Shown here: in pieces, positions 1-6,394 of the stretch
How the letters are laid out: every line of letters starts with the position of its first letter
How positions within the stretch are numbered: the first letter of the stretch is position 1
Source of the DNA: Phycisphaerae bacterium
GTDB taxonomy: Bacteria > Planctomycetota > Phycisphaerae > Sedimentisphaerales > Anaerohalosphaeraceae
Reading direction: 5' to 3'
NCBI GenBank assembly: GCA_021736615.1
Contig: JAIPFN010000214.1
Coordinates: forward strand, 1 to 10,128
Length of the DNA: 10,128 nt
The notes under the pieces: generated by a model
The model's input: only the letters and a program-made list of their open reading frames with translations
What the model was told of the DNA's origin: nothing
Databases searched by the model: none
Translations under genes and position numbers: made by a program

Positions 1-858
1 GTCCAGTACCATGCCGACTGCGTTGTCGAGCGACTCCATCATACCGGCGTAGATTGGATTGTCCTGTGTCTGGCGGACGGGGAGTCTGCGGTCGACTATG
101 AAGCGTTTTTCGGGGAGGCCGGCTGCGACGGCTTTTTTGCGGTACTTGCTCCAGAGGTTTTCGGTTGTCTGGATGGGGCCGTGTACCGAATAGAATGCCA
201 GGTATGCGAAAAAGCGGTCTTTTGAGTTGGCCTGGATAAAATCGCAGGTTTCGCGGGCGAGGCGTGTTGGCAGGGCTTCACCGTGTGGGCCGTCTTTAAG
301 ATTCGGGTTTTTATACGGGGAGAAATATCCGCCTGCCGGACTGCCTGCATCCCAACCGCCCTTGTTGATGTCGAAGCCGTGGTCTTCCGGGTGCGAGCCT
401 TTTGTGCCGAGGTGCCACTTGCCGGCGAAGAATGTTTTGTAGCCGCCCTGCTTCATTGCCTCGGCGAGGGTTGTGTCTGCGGCGGGAAGGTTATGGGTGT
501 ATTCGGGGGGGAGGATGCGGTCGTTACGCTTCCAGTTCAGGCCTGTTGCTGCGCCGATCCAGTCTGTTATGTTGTGTCTTGGGGTGTATTTGCCGGTCAT
601 TATGGAGGCACGCGAGGGGCTGCAGACCTGGCAGGTGGCGTAGCCGTCGGTGAAACGCATGCCGCTGTTGGCGAGTTTGTCGATGTTGGGGGTTTCGTAG
701 AATGTGCTGCCGTCAACGCCGATGTCGGTGCGTCCGAGGTCGTCGACGAGGATGAATACGAAATTCGGGCTGCTGGGCTGTGTCCTGGCCGTTCCCCGAA
801 CCTGTGGAGAGCAACTGATAAACAACAGCGATAAGAATAGCAAACTTAATTTTCGCAT
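1..858 (-). CDS. Type I (formylglycine-dependent) sulfatase, lipoprotein-like; 3' part beyond window
   Basis: Hydrolyses sulfate esters, probably on sulfated polysaccharides; substrate cannot be read from this fragment. The frame is open from ATG at 858 to the left edge (286 residues seen; such sulfatases usually run 450-550). Residues 1-16 form a short hydrophobic signal ending in LLFISC, a plausible lipobox with C16 as the lipidated Cys, so the enzyme is likely periplasmic and membrane-anchored. FVFILVDDLG (33-42) carries the Asp pair that binds the active-site Ca. VCSPSRASIMTGKY (78-91) is the CxPxR sulfatase signature; C79 is the residue converted to formylglycine. GKWHLG (146-151) supplies the conserved Lys and His, and FYSVHGPIQ (222-230) another active-site His. 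The motif is the Cys type, so an FGE-type maturase is needed (not in the window). SD AAAGGA at 865-870 lies 6 bases before the ATG and supports this start. Monocistronic as far as visible, with its own promoter. Confidence 0.93.
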   Translation of the reverse strand, partial: MRKLSLLFLSLLFISCSPQVRGTARTQPSSPNFVFILVDDLGRTDIGVDGSTFYETPNIDKLANSGMRFTDGYATCQVCSPSRASIMTGKYTPRHNITDWIGAATGLNWKRNDRILPPEYTHNLPAADTTLAEAMKQGGYKTFFAGKWHLGTKGSHPEDHGFDINKGGWDAGSPAGGYFSPYKNPNLKDGPHGEALPTRLARETCDFIQANSKDRFFAYLAFYSVHGPIQTTENLWSKYRKKAVAAGLPEKRFIVDRRLPVRQTQDNPIYAGMMESLDNAVGMVLD

Positions 859-899
859 AGTAAATCCTTTTGTAATTCATGAATAATTTCAGCGAGATG

Positions 900-927
900 A
901 TTATAGCAATAAAATTCTTAATGACAA
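900..927 (-). promoter_or_regulatory. Sigma-70-type extended -10 promoter of the sulfatase gene
   Basis: On the minus strand there is TTGTCA (927-922), a 16-base spacer, and TATAAT (905-900) preceded by TGC, giving an extended -10 of the form TGnTATAAT. The predicted start is near 893, leaving a leader of about 35 bases that holds the AAAGGA ribosome site. All -10 positions match consensus and the -35 matches at five of six. Seen in sequence; activity is inferred. Confidence 0.75.
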
Positions 928-938
928 TCACAAACAAG

Positions 939-963
939 AATCGCGGTACCGGCGCACGCGATT
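939..963. promoter_or_regulatory. Perfect inverted repeat just upstream of the sulfatase promoter (possible operator)
   Basis: AATCGCG (939-945) and CGCGATT (957-963) are perfect complements separated by 11 bases. The centre lies about 58 bases upstream of the predicted sulfatase start, directly behind the -35 box, a usual place for an activator site. On the plus strand the right arm runs into TTTTATTT, so a terminator-like hairpin is the alternative, but no plus-strand gene ends here. Confidence 0.35.
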
Positions 964-1123
964 TTATTTGGGAGGGTCCTGGCGAAATAACAGGACTTTA
1001 TGCATGAAACTGGGCATGATAAAAATACTCACAGGGCCAATAGTATATGTTGACCCAGAATGCCAATCAGGGACATAGCGCAGATGTTTTTGTTAAGACT
1101 TTTTTTATGAGGCTATGTTACGG

Positions 1124-1142
1124 CTCTTCGCTCTGGATGACA
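1124..1142 (+). repeat. Short direct repeat, copy 1 (partner at 1303-1321)
   Basis: CTCTTCGCTCTGGATGACA matches CTCTTCGCTCAGGTTGACA at 1303-1321 at 17 of 19 positions in the same orientation, 179 bases apart. Both copies are followed by G/T-rich sequence. It resembles a degenerate intergenic dispersed element, but the family is not one I can name. Confidence 0.5.
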
Positions 1143-1179
1143 TGGTGGGGCCTGTTTTCTTAAGTCTTGCGTAAGTCGC

Positions 1180-1215
1180 TATTCGGAGAGCTTGCGCTCT
1201 CGCGCTTCTGTTTGT
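1180..1215 (+). repeat. Dispersed repeat, copy 1 (inverted partner at 8643-8678)
   Basis: Thirty-six bases beginning TATTCGGAG and containing CTCGCGCTTCTGT. The reverse complement of 8643-8678 matches at 31 of 36 positions without gaps; after a 3-base offset the likeness continues weakly (CTTTGCGGTT against TCTTACGGTT). The two copies lie in unrelated intergenic spacers about 7.4 kb apart. Copy 1 can fold a hairpin (GAGAGC/GCTCTC, 1186-1201) that copy 2 does not keep. Confidence 0.65.
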
Positions 1216-1302
1216 CTTTGCGGTTGAGTTTAGGTGAAGCTTATTATTGGGGCACGAAGTTCTTTTCCGATAGATCGGGACTGGCTTTCTTCTGGGTTAC
1301 TA

Positions 1303-1321
1303 CTCTTCGCTCAGGTTGACA
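1303..1321 (+). repeat. Short direct repeat, copy 2 (partner at 1124-1142)
   Basis: Nineteen-base partner of the element at 1124-1142, differing at two positions. It lies 15 bases before the larger repeat that starts at 1336. Confidence 0.5.
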
Positions 1322-1335
1322 GGGATTTGCTTTTT

Positions 1336-1393
1336 TTGGCGGGTCTTTAACGAAGCTGCCTATGTTTCGGTAATTGTATCGGTAGTCTTTTAG
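1336..1393 (+). repeat. 58-base direct repeat, copy 1 (partner at 3295-3352)
   Basis: Matches 3295-3352 at 46 of 58 positions without gaps; the core 1353-1393 matches at 36 of 41. The core contains TTTCGGTAATT and ends AGTCTTTTAG. It ends one base from the stop codon of the CarboxypepD_reg-like gene, so it forms that gene's immediate downstream region. In copy 2 the central CGGTAATTTTACCG is a perfect palindrome; here it is CGGTAATTGTATCG, which pairs on the plus strand with one G-U but not fully on the minus strand. Confidence 0.7.
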
Positions 1394-1394
1394 T

Positions 1395-3005
1395 TTATTG
1401 TATGAGTATTGTAATTTGATCGTTATTATTTTTAGATCCATTTCGCCGGTCAATTACAACTGTTCCGCTGCGAAATGCATCATCTTCTGCTGAGATTGAA
1501 TATTTGTGTCCGTATGGTATAGCTTTGATTTCAAACTCACCTTTCTTTGAAGTCTTTACTGCATAAACTCCCATTCCCAGTTCATCACGGGACAATGGAA
1601 CAATAGTGCCTACCTTGCCAATGCTGAATCTGACTAAAACTTCGGCTTCGGAAATCGCTGCACCATTGGCATCGACAACACGCCCAGTCAGGGTAAATCC
1701 TCTTTCCAATTTTATATCTAATTGATTTTCTTTCTTATCGAATAACCTGGATACAGCAAGGTCATGTAATGGCTGCCGTACAATAAGATACGTATCCGAA
1801 AAAGGGAAAGGCCTTGTACTGCCGGCTTTTTCAAAGGTCAATTGAAATTTCCCATTTGAATCCGACAAGTAAACCTCTTCCAGATCAGCAGTAAAATTAT
1901 AAGGATGCATCGAAATCTCTGCTTCGACCACCGGCTTTCCACTCGGATCACGTACAATACCGGTGACTTTAAATATACCGCTCTGTGTTTTTTTGGGTAC
2001 AGAAACCTTCGAGAAATCTTTCGGTATTGGGTTATCTGCCTTTACAACGATTTTTATGTCATCCCTGCCCGCCTCGGCCGCTGCCCATCCGGTCATGATT
2101 TTACTATCAACGACCGCATGTGCTACTACAAAAAATGATTGTTTTACAGGGATTCCATCGAAACTGTATTTACCTTCGGAATTTACTTGTACTGTTTTCA
2201 TGCCACCATCAAGACCGCGAGTTAAAATAGCTGCGATTGAAACCGGTTTGTTATCGCTATCGACAACAATACCGGAAACAAAATCTCTTTTTCGCTGCAG
2301 AATAATAGCGTGCTTCATTTCAATATCAACAGCCTTTGTAAGCGTAAGATTGGCATCGACCTGACCAGTCACATAGTTATTGCAGTTAGCATTAACCGTA
2401 TATACATGCCCTCGTGGGATTCCGGTAATGGTATATCGTCCCAAAGCGTCCGTTTGTACCGCTTCTCTGCCAAGCCGTATTGCGTGTTTTTTTGCGTTCA
2501 GGAAGACATCTACACTAACCCCAGCCATAAGGCCGGTACGTTGATTATAAACTCGTCCGGAAAGCGAAACGGTTGGTAACAGTATCACATTTAGACTTGA
2601 ATCATTCCCCCCAACTTCCATACATGCACCTAATTTGCGGTCAGGCGACCATACAAAGAAGTAATGCGGAAAACCCAGCTGTTCGGCATCATCACTGGTA
2701 TACTTGATTTTAAACGCCCCGTTCAAATCCGCCCTGAATTCGACGCCTGCTGCATTCCTAATAGAAGCTAACTTCAGTCTGGCACCGGATATGGCAGCTC
2801 CTGCACTATCTCGTACGGTACCTTCAGTTATATATATCTTTTTATCAACCTGTTTTTCGACTGGGTTTTTGGTCGGAATGATTTTAGCTTTTGCAGAATC
2901 GGAGTTCATCTTTGTTTTATCAAACAATACTTTCGATCCCAAAGCAATACCGATGAGAACAGCAAAAACAATAAACCAACAAAATGTTTTCAAGCCTGAA
3001 TTCAT
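1395..3005 (-). CDS. Membrane-anchored protein with about five carboxypeptidase-regulatory-like domains
   Basis: 536 residues; exact role unknown. Residues 7-27 are one hydrophobic helix with a short N-terminal stub, then a Lys-rich linker to about 56: this fits a membrane anchor exporting the rest. The remainder is a series of beta-sandwich units of the CarboxypepD_reg/SpaA-like kind, each opening with a 'GxVxDxxGxxIxxAxV'-type strand and followed by 'DxxGxYxIxGIPxG': about 60-145 (TEGTVRDSAGAAISGARL), 147-232 (SLSGRV...DALGRYTITGIPRG), 243-325 (VSGIVVDSDNKPVSIAAI, EGKYSFDGIP), 347-432 (VTGIVRDPSGKPVVEAEI, NGKFQLTF), 438-536 (LTGRVVDANGAAISEAEV, KGEFEIKAIPYGH). No protease or glycosidase domain is attached. 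Such repeats usually serve adhesion or spacing outside the cell. Start ATG at 3005 has SD AGAGG (3013-3017) 7 bases upstream. It stands alone, flanked by direct repeats. Confidence 0.85.
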   Translation of the reverse strand: MNSGLKTFCWFIVFAVLIGIALGSKVLFDKTKMNSDSAKAKIIPTKNPVEKQVDKKIYITEGTVRDSAGAAISGARLKLASIRNAAGVEFRADLNGAFKIKYTSDDAEQLGFPHYFFVWSPDRKLGACMEVGGNDSSLNVILLPTVSLSGRVYNQRTGLMAGVSVDVFLNAKKHAIRLGREAVQTDALGRYTITGIPRGHVYTVNANCNNYVTGQVDANLTLTKAVDIEMKHAIILQRKRDFVSGIVVDSDNKPVSIAAILTRGLDGGMKTVQVNSEGKYSFDGIPVKQSFFVVAHAVVDSKIMTGWAAAEAGRDDIKIVVKADNPIPKDFSKVSVPKKTQSGIFKVTGIVRDPSGKPVVEAEISMHPYNFTADLEEVYLSDSNGKFQLTFEKAGSTRPFPFSDTYLIVRQPLHDLAVSRLFDKKENQLDIKLERGFTLTGRVVDANGAAISEAEVLVRFSIGKVGTIVPLSRDELGMGVYAVKTSKKGEFEIKAIPYGHKYSISAEDDAFRSGTVVIDRRNGSKNNNDQITILIQ

Positions 3006-3248
3006 TGCAATACCTCTATCCTAAAACTAATATTTCTCGTAAATTACAACACCTCAATATTAGGGGAAAATAAAGAGGCCCAGATACAATGAGCGGAGTC
3101 TACCACTTATGTACAATCTCCCACTTGCCACAACAATGTAAAAAGAAATTCAACAAAAACCATACTTCCAGTCAAATCGCTCCGGAAACGAACTAAGTCT
3201 ATAATAAGCGAAAAACGGGAGGATGGCAAGAAGAAACGTCCTTTTTTT

Positions 3249-3269
3249 GGGCACCGGCAAGGGGTGCCC
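3249..3269. repeat. GC-rich hairpin in the spacer
   Basis: GGGCACC (3249-3255) pairs perfectly with GGTGCCC (3263-3269) around a 7-base loop and is followed by CTAC. A run of seven T precedes it on the plus strand, so on the minus strand the hairpin is followed by a run of A-complement, and it is not a standard terminator in either direction for a known gene. It resembles dispersed GC-rich palindromes of uncultured bacterial genomes; that link is inference. Confidence 0.45.
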
Positions 3270-3294
3270 CTACGAGTTTTGTTTTTATTTGGTA

Positions 3295-3352
3295 TTGGCT
3301 GGTTTTGGGATAAGTTGCCTATCTTTCGGTAATTTTACCGGGAGTCTTTTAG
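3295..3352 (+). repeat. 58-base direct repeat, copy 2 (partner at 1336-1393)
   Basis: Same orientation as copy 1, offset exactly 1959 bases. It contains the perfect palindrome CGGTAATTTTACCG (within 3327-3341). Together the copies bracket the CarboxypepD_reg-like gene, as would be expected if that gene arrived with the repeats, or if repeats of one family inserted on both sides. Confidence 0.7.
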
Positions 3353-3453
3353 GTTTTGCGAGGTTTTTTCATCTTTTCCGCCTTCACAAAAACTTGTTTA
3401 TGCGAGGAAAGTCCTATATTTGTGCGATTTTTACCCCAATAACAAAATATTTC

Positions 3454-3483
3454 TTGACAGATTAAAATAATTATGCTAACTAT
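3454..3483 (+). promoter_or_regulatory. Candidate promoter for the 807-residue secreted protein
   Basis: A perfect -35 box TTGACA (3454-3459) is followed after 17-18 bases by TGC and TAACTAT (3477-3483), a weak -10 that has the TGn extension at 3474-3476. The A/T-rich spacer is favourable. It would give a leader of about 350 bases that contains both small ORFs. The -10 is poor, so the call is tentative. Confidence 0.38.
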
Positions 3484-3647
3484 ACGTGTTACTATGCAAT
3501 GATTCCGCTTATGTGACGGCAAATGACATTCTTTCTCATTGTCATATTTATCTCAGAAATTTGTATTGTCGGTCCAGGGAGGCGCAGTTTTACACTTCAG
3601 CAATGAGTAGTTCCCTGAGTTATTAATCAGCCGCTTAATACGGCATA

Positions 3648-3669
3648 ACTTAGTAAGGACTTAGTAAAA
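3648..3669 (+). repeat. Tandem 11-base duplication making a ribosome site
   Basis: ACTTAGTAAGG (3648-3658) is followed directly by ACTTAGTAAAA (3659-3669), alike at 9 of 11 positions. The first unit supplies AAGGA (3655-3659), placed 9 bases before the ATG at 3669. Confidence 0.5.
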
Positions 3670-3785
3670 TGAAAGCAGAATTCAATTCTGATCGGCGCAC
3701 CGTTAGATCGCCTTTGATCATACTTGAAATTCTCTTAAGGTGGGGGTCATGCCGTTATTGGAGGTACATATATGGAGTATACTGA
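3669..3785 (+). CDS. Possible 38-residue leader ORF
   Basis: ATG at 3669 follows AAGGA (3655-3659) at a 9-base gap and reads 38 codons to TGA at 3783-3785. The product is basic and aromatic-rich, beginning MKAEFNSDRR, with a short hydrophobic middle (PLIILEILL) and ending YIYGVY. I recognise no family. Its stop lies inside the next small ORF (14-base overlap, different frame), so translation could pass from one to the other. It may equally be chance: it is short and no homology can be tested here. Confidence 0.25.
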   Translation: MKAEFNSDRRTVRSPLIILEILLRWGSCRYWRYIYGVY

Positions 3786-3843
3786 AATTCTCATTTTTTC
3801 AAACCCTCAATTTAAGTCATTTTTTAAGGAGACAGTGAAATGA
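3772..3843 (+). CDS. Possible 23-residue leader peptide overlapping the next gene by ATGA
   Basis: ATG at 3772 follows a full GGAGG (3760-3764) at a 7-base gap, the best ribosome site in this region. The 23 codons (beginning MEYTEILIFS, ending FFKETVK) stop at TGA 3841-3843, which overlaps the ATG (3840-3842) of the 807-residue gene as ATGA. That arrangement is typical of translational coupling. The downstream gene also has its own AAGGAG (3826-3831), which lies within this ORF, so ribosomes on the leader would open or block that site. No family recognised. Confidence 0.4.
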   Translation: MEYTEILIFSNPQFKSFFKETVK

Positions 3844-6263
3844 AATTTTTAAAAAACAAGTTACTTATGAAAGTTATAATTGGTCTGGTTTTGTTTTCAC
3901 CGTTGTTTGGATTGACGGCCTTAGCCGGTGACCCGTGTTTTAACATCGACGATCCGATTAAGTGGGAAAAGGCGATTGAAACAGATAACGTCAAACCTAT
4001 TGCACGTGGTGAGTGGGACGAGTATATGTTGCAATGGCAAAGCTTCACGGAGGAAGGCGATCCTTATCCGCAGAATGAATTTTTCAATGCCGAACTTTAT
4101 GTTTACGGCGGCAGCGGAGAAGATAACGATGTCGGCGGGCTGGTAATGAAATGGGGCGAAAATGATCCTCCATTGCCCAATGGGTCATATTCGAGCGCGT
4201 TTGTATACGACTATTTGCTTGATCCGGATCTTACCAACTGCACAATATCAATAACAGTACTCGCTCCGCAGTTCAACCCGGCGACGAACAGCCAGATCAA
4301 CGCGGTATCGCTGGGTATGAAAGATATCGGCGGCGCGGTTCGCGGCTGGCAGTGGGCCTGCGGAAGTGCGACGAGCGGAGCCCCGATCACGTGGGGTGTT
4401 CCTACTACGATTACGGTCAACACTTCCTTGACGGGTGTTACCGCTGCAACGCCTACGGCAAGCGGATATATGAATAATCCCGGTTTCGACATTACGAAGG
4501 TTATGAAGATCATAGTCGATGAAAACGCCAATTGGAACTGGCAGGGAGTGGGGTCATCCGTGCCGCCACCGGGAACAATATTATTTGAAACACCGTGGAA
4601 TCTATGGAGAGATCTCAGTGTTTCAAAAAACCCGCCAGGCCAGATCAATGTCGGTATCAACATCGATGTTCACCAGGGAAACCAGGATATAGTCGCCAAC
4701 GATTATCATATTAGCGGCAGGATAGAAAGCGGAATGCCTGACGGTAACTGGGCCAATCCTCCGGTTCTGGTTGAAAACGTCAACGGGCAAGCCCCGTTCA
4801 TATTTCCGAATTTCGCCTATTCGATAACTCCGGACACCAGCGATCCTGCGGTACAGAACTGGTACAAATTCACTGCTGAATGGTCGGGACTGGATGTGCC
4901 CTACTGCACGAAGATTCATCTTGGGCTATTGTTCGATGTAACGTGTCACAATATAATTATCGACCTTGTCGGCTGGTGGACCAAAGACGGCGTGCAGATT
5001 TCTCAAGAACCGATTATCGGATTTGACGTACAGGACGGTATTTTAACCAGTACGAACCGACAAACCGTCCGTCTGAAAAACGGAGTAGTGCCGACTGAGA
5101 TCGTGGCTATGGAACTTGTCAGCTTGCCGCCGGGGACAGATGTTCCTTTCGAGCAGTTGCGTGAGGGGACCCCTTTAGTCGAAGGGCTGCCGTGGATACC
5201 TCTTGCTAATGAACGGGGAATAATCAATGACAATAACAGATTCCATATTGACAGTTTCTTCGATGTTTTCGTTGAAATAGAGATTCCAGGTCCCCCGCTG
5301 GAACCCGGAGGTGTTGCTGTTATGCAACCGGTAAGGATAGAACCCGGAGGCTTATTGATTCTGCGTCAAAATATTCCTTATATTGACGGACAGGGAATCG
5401 AACGCGACCGGTGGTTCTTCGAGATACACGAAGCACATGAAAGAGCGAGCGACCTTGGCGATGCGCCCGACAAGACGAACTCGCACGGATTGCCTATGAC
5501 AGCGTATCCTGCGGCATGGTCTTCGATTCCGGCGTACTATCCGACGGTTTATTCGGCTAACTCTCCGCCGTATGGTCCTCTGCACAGGCAGCCGACATCT
5601 TTGGCGTTTCTGGGCAAATCCGTTACCTCTGAAACCGAAGCCGATATTGGCCCCGATGCCGATGGGGTAAACAATATCGATCCGATGAACAACAAGCCTG
5701 ATCTTGACTTTGCAGACGACGGAGTACTCGGACTTCCGTTTACGCTTACATCGTGTAAATTGATGAAGTTTAACTATCTCGTCAATGTCATTACTCCGAA
5801 TAACGTTCTTTATGCCAATGTATGGTTCGACTGGAACCGTGACGGCGATTGGGACGACAGTTTTAATTGTCAGAGTAATGCGGCGGGCGTTGTAACAGCG
5901 CCGGAATGGGCCGTCCAGAACCAGCAGCTTATCGGTTTGCCGGTTGGACTTAATACGGTTACATCGCTTCCATTCAGGCCCTACACCGGCTTTGACGCGG
6001 CGGGTAATCAGATACCTGAAGACCATCCGATATGGATGCGAATTACTCTTAGCGACCAGAAATGGCAGCCCGGAGTTAATGCAGGAATGGTCGGCGAAGG
6101 CGGCAGCGGCCCGCAAAATGGTTACCGGTTCGGCGAAACAGAAGACTATTATTTTGTTCCGAAGAAAACATCCGGCAATGGGCCTGATCTGGATTCAAGC
6201 GGTATTGTTGACTTAGGAGACTTTGTTATACTCGCAAGCCAGTGGCTGCAAAGCGTACCATAA
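3840..6263 (+). CDS. Secreted protein with GEVED-type domain and C-terminal dockerin/EF-hand-like tail
   Basis: 807 residues; function unknown. A signal peptide covers about 1-29 (basic start, hydrophobic 11-27, cut after ALA). Residues 30-530 are Trp- and Gly-rich, beta-type, of no family I can name. From about 538 (SDLGDAPD) through an Asp-rich stretch (GPDADGV, 604-610; DFADDGV, 623-629) the protein follows the 'DxGDAPD ... DxDxxADDGV' pattern that precedes GEVED domains. WFDWNRDGDWDD (662-673) and FGETEDYYFVP (764-774) are the two halves of the GEVED signature. The tail DLDSSGIVDLGDF (783-795) is a single Ca loop of dockerin/EF-hand type followed by ILASQWLQ, a C-terminal motif common in Phycisphaerae exoproteins and perhaps a surface-sorting or binding tag. 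Start ATG has AAGGAG 8 bases upstream. Likely acts on or outside the cell surface. Confidence 0.85.
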   Translation: MKFLKNKLLMKVIIGLVLFSPLFGLTALAGDPCFNIDDPIKWEKAIETDNVKPIARGEWDEYMLQWQSFTEEGDPYPQNEFFNAELYVYGGSGEDNDVGGLVMKWGENDPPLPNGSYSSAFVYDYLLDPDLTNCTISITVLAPQFNPATNSQINAVSLGMKDIGGAVRGWQWACGSATSGAPITWGVPTTITVNTSLTGVTAATPTASGYMNNPGFDITKVMKIIVDENANWNWQGVGSSVPPPGTILFETPWNLWRDLSVSKNPPGQINVGINIDVHQGNQDIVANDYHISGRIESGMPDGNWANPPVLVENVNGQAPFIFPNFAYSITPDTSDPAVQNWYKFTAEWSGLDVPYCTKIHLGLLFDVTCHNIIIDLVGWWTKDGVQISQEPIIGFDVQDGILTSTNRQTVRLKNGVVPTEIVAMELVSLPPGTDVPFEQLREGTPLVEGLPWIPLANERGIINDNNRFHIDSFFDVFVEIEIPGPPLEPGGVAVMQPVRIEPGGLLILRQNIPYIDGQGIERDRWFFEIHEAHERASDLGDAPDKTNSHGLPMTAYPAAWSSIPAYYPTVYSANSPPYGPLHRQPTSLAFLGKSVTSETEADIGPDADGVNNIDPMNNKPDLDFADDGVLGLPFTLTSCKLMKFNYLVNVITPNNVLYANVWFDWNRDGDWDDSFNCQSNAAGVVTAPEWAVQNQQLIGLPVGLNTVTSLPFRPYTGFDAAGNQIPEDHPIWMRITLSDQKWQPGVNAGMVGEGGSGPQNGYRFGETEDYYFVPKKTSGNGPDLDSSGIVDLGDFVILASQWLQSVP

Positions 6264-6267
6264 GTTG

Positions 6268-6287
6268 AACTGACCTGGCGGTCAGTT
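6268..6287 (+). other. Perfect stem-loop directly after the secreted-protein stop codon
   Basis: AACTGACC (6268-6275) and GGTCAGTT (6280-6287) form an 8-base-pair stem with loop TGGC, five bases after the TAA. No long T run follows, so it is more likely a 3'-end protecting hairpin, or the first part of a two-hairpin terminator, than a terminator alone. Confidence 0.5.
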
Positions 6288-6309
6288 TGTAATGTTTAAT
6301 GAATCATCT

Positions 6310-6347
6310 AGCCGGCGGTTGTTTATTCGACTGCCGGCTCTTTTTTT
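6310..6347 (+). terminator. Strong intrinsic terminator of the secreted-protein gene
   Basis: AGCCGGCGGTTG (6310-6321) pairs with CGACTGCCGGCT (6328-6339) over 12 base pairs, two of them G-U, closing a 6-base loop TTTATT. The stem is followed by CTTTTTTT (6340-6347). It separates the secreted-protein unit from xseA. Confidence 0.9.
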
Positions 6348-6357
6348 GACATGAGGA

Positions 6358-6386
6358 TTGCCGATTGTGGGAGGATTGGTTATAAT
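6358..6386 (+). promoter_or_regulatory. xseA promoter with a start almost on the ATG
   Basis: TTGCCG (6358-6363), a 17-base spacer and a perfect TATAAT (6381-6386). The expected start is 6-8 bases after the -10 box, at about 6392-6395, and the xseA ATG is at 6395-6397. A TTGACA at 6346-6351 overlaps the terminator T run but is 29 bases from the -10, too far to serve it. Confidence 0.7.
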
Positions 6387-6394
6387 CTTCGGAT

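Larger units (their letters stand above)
859..1394. other. Spacer between the sulfatase and the CarboxypepD_reg-like gene; repeat-rich, no convincing gene
   Basis: The left part holds the sulfatase promoter. A hairpin GTCCTG/CAGGAC (976-981 with 991-996) and a 7-base inverted repeat ACATAGC/GCTATGT (1073-1079 with 1112-1118) follow. From about 1124 to 1393 the sequence consists largely of short degenerate repeats, listed separately, plus a small palindrome CCGATAGATCGG (1268-1279) and a hairpin GAGAGC/GCTCTC (1186-1201). No ORF here has a ribosome site or a recognisable product. I infer a patch of worn intergenic repeat elements. Confidence 0.6.
3006..3668. other. Long spacer upstream of two divergent genes; promoter, repeat and hairpins, no clear gene
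   Basis: The genes on either side diverge, so both promoters must lie here. The stretch holds the GC-rich hairpin at 3249-3269, the second copy of the 58-base repeat (3295-3352), a candidate plus-strand promoter (3454-3483) and a leader of about 350 bases before the 807-residue gene. The leader shows short stems: ATGACA/TGTCAT (3523-3528 with 3540-3545), CAGGGA/TCCCTG (3575-3580 with 3612-3617), ATTAA/TTAAT (3622-3639). I do not recognise a known riboswitch. An open frame at 3223-3465 is not supported. Confidence 0.55.

Noticed and set aside
283..834. Open frame of 183 codons on the plus strand
   Set aside because: It is the complement of the sulfatase, which has the CxPxR signature, signal sequence, ribosome site and promoter on the minus strand.
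1353..1393. Repeat hairpin as the terminator of the CarboxypepD_reg-like gene
   Set aside because: On the minus-strand RNA the stem has an A-C mismatch and no U run follows.
3223..3465. Open frame of 80 codons on the plus strand in the long spacer
   Set aside because: GGGAGG abuts the ATG with no spacing; the frame runs through the GC-rich hairpin and the 58-base repeat, and the product has no recognisable pattern.
5352..6116. Open frame of 254 codons on the minus strand
   Set aside because: Arg-rich shadow of the GEVED part of the secreted protein; no ribosome site or family features.
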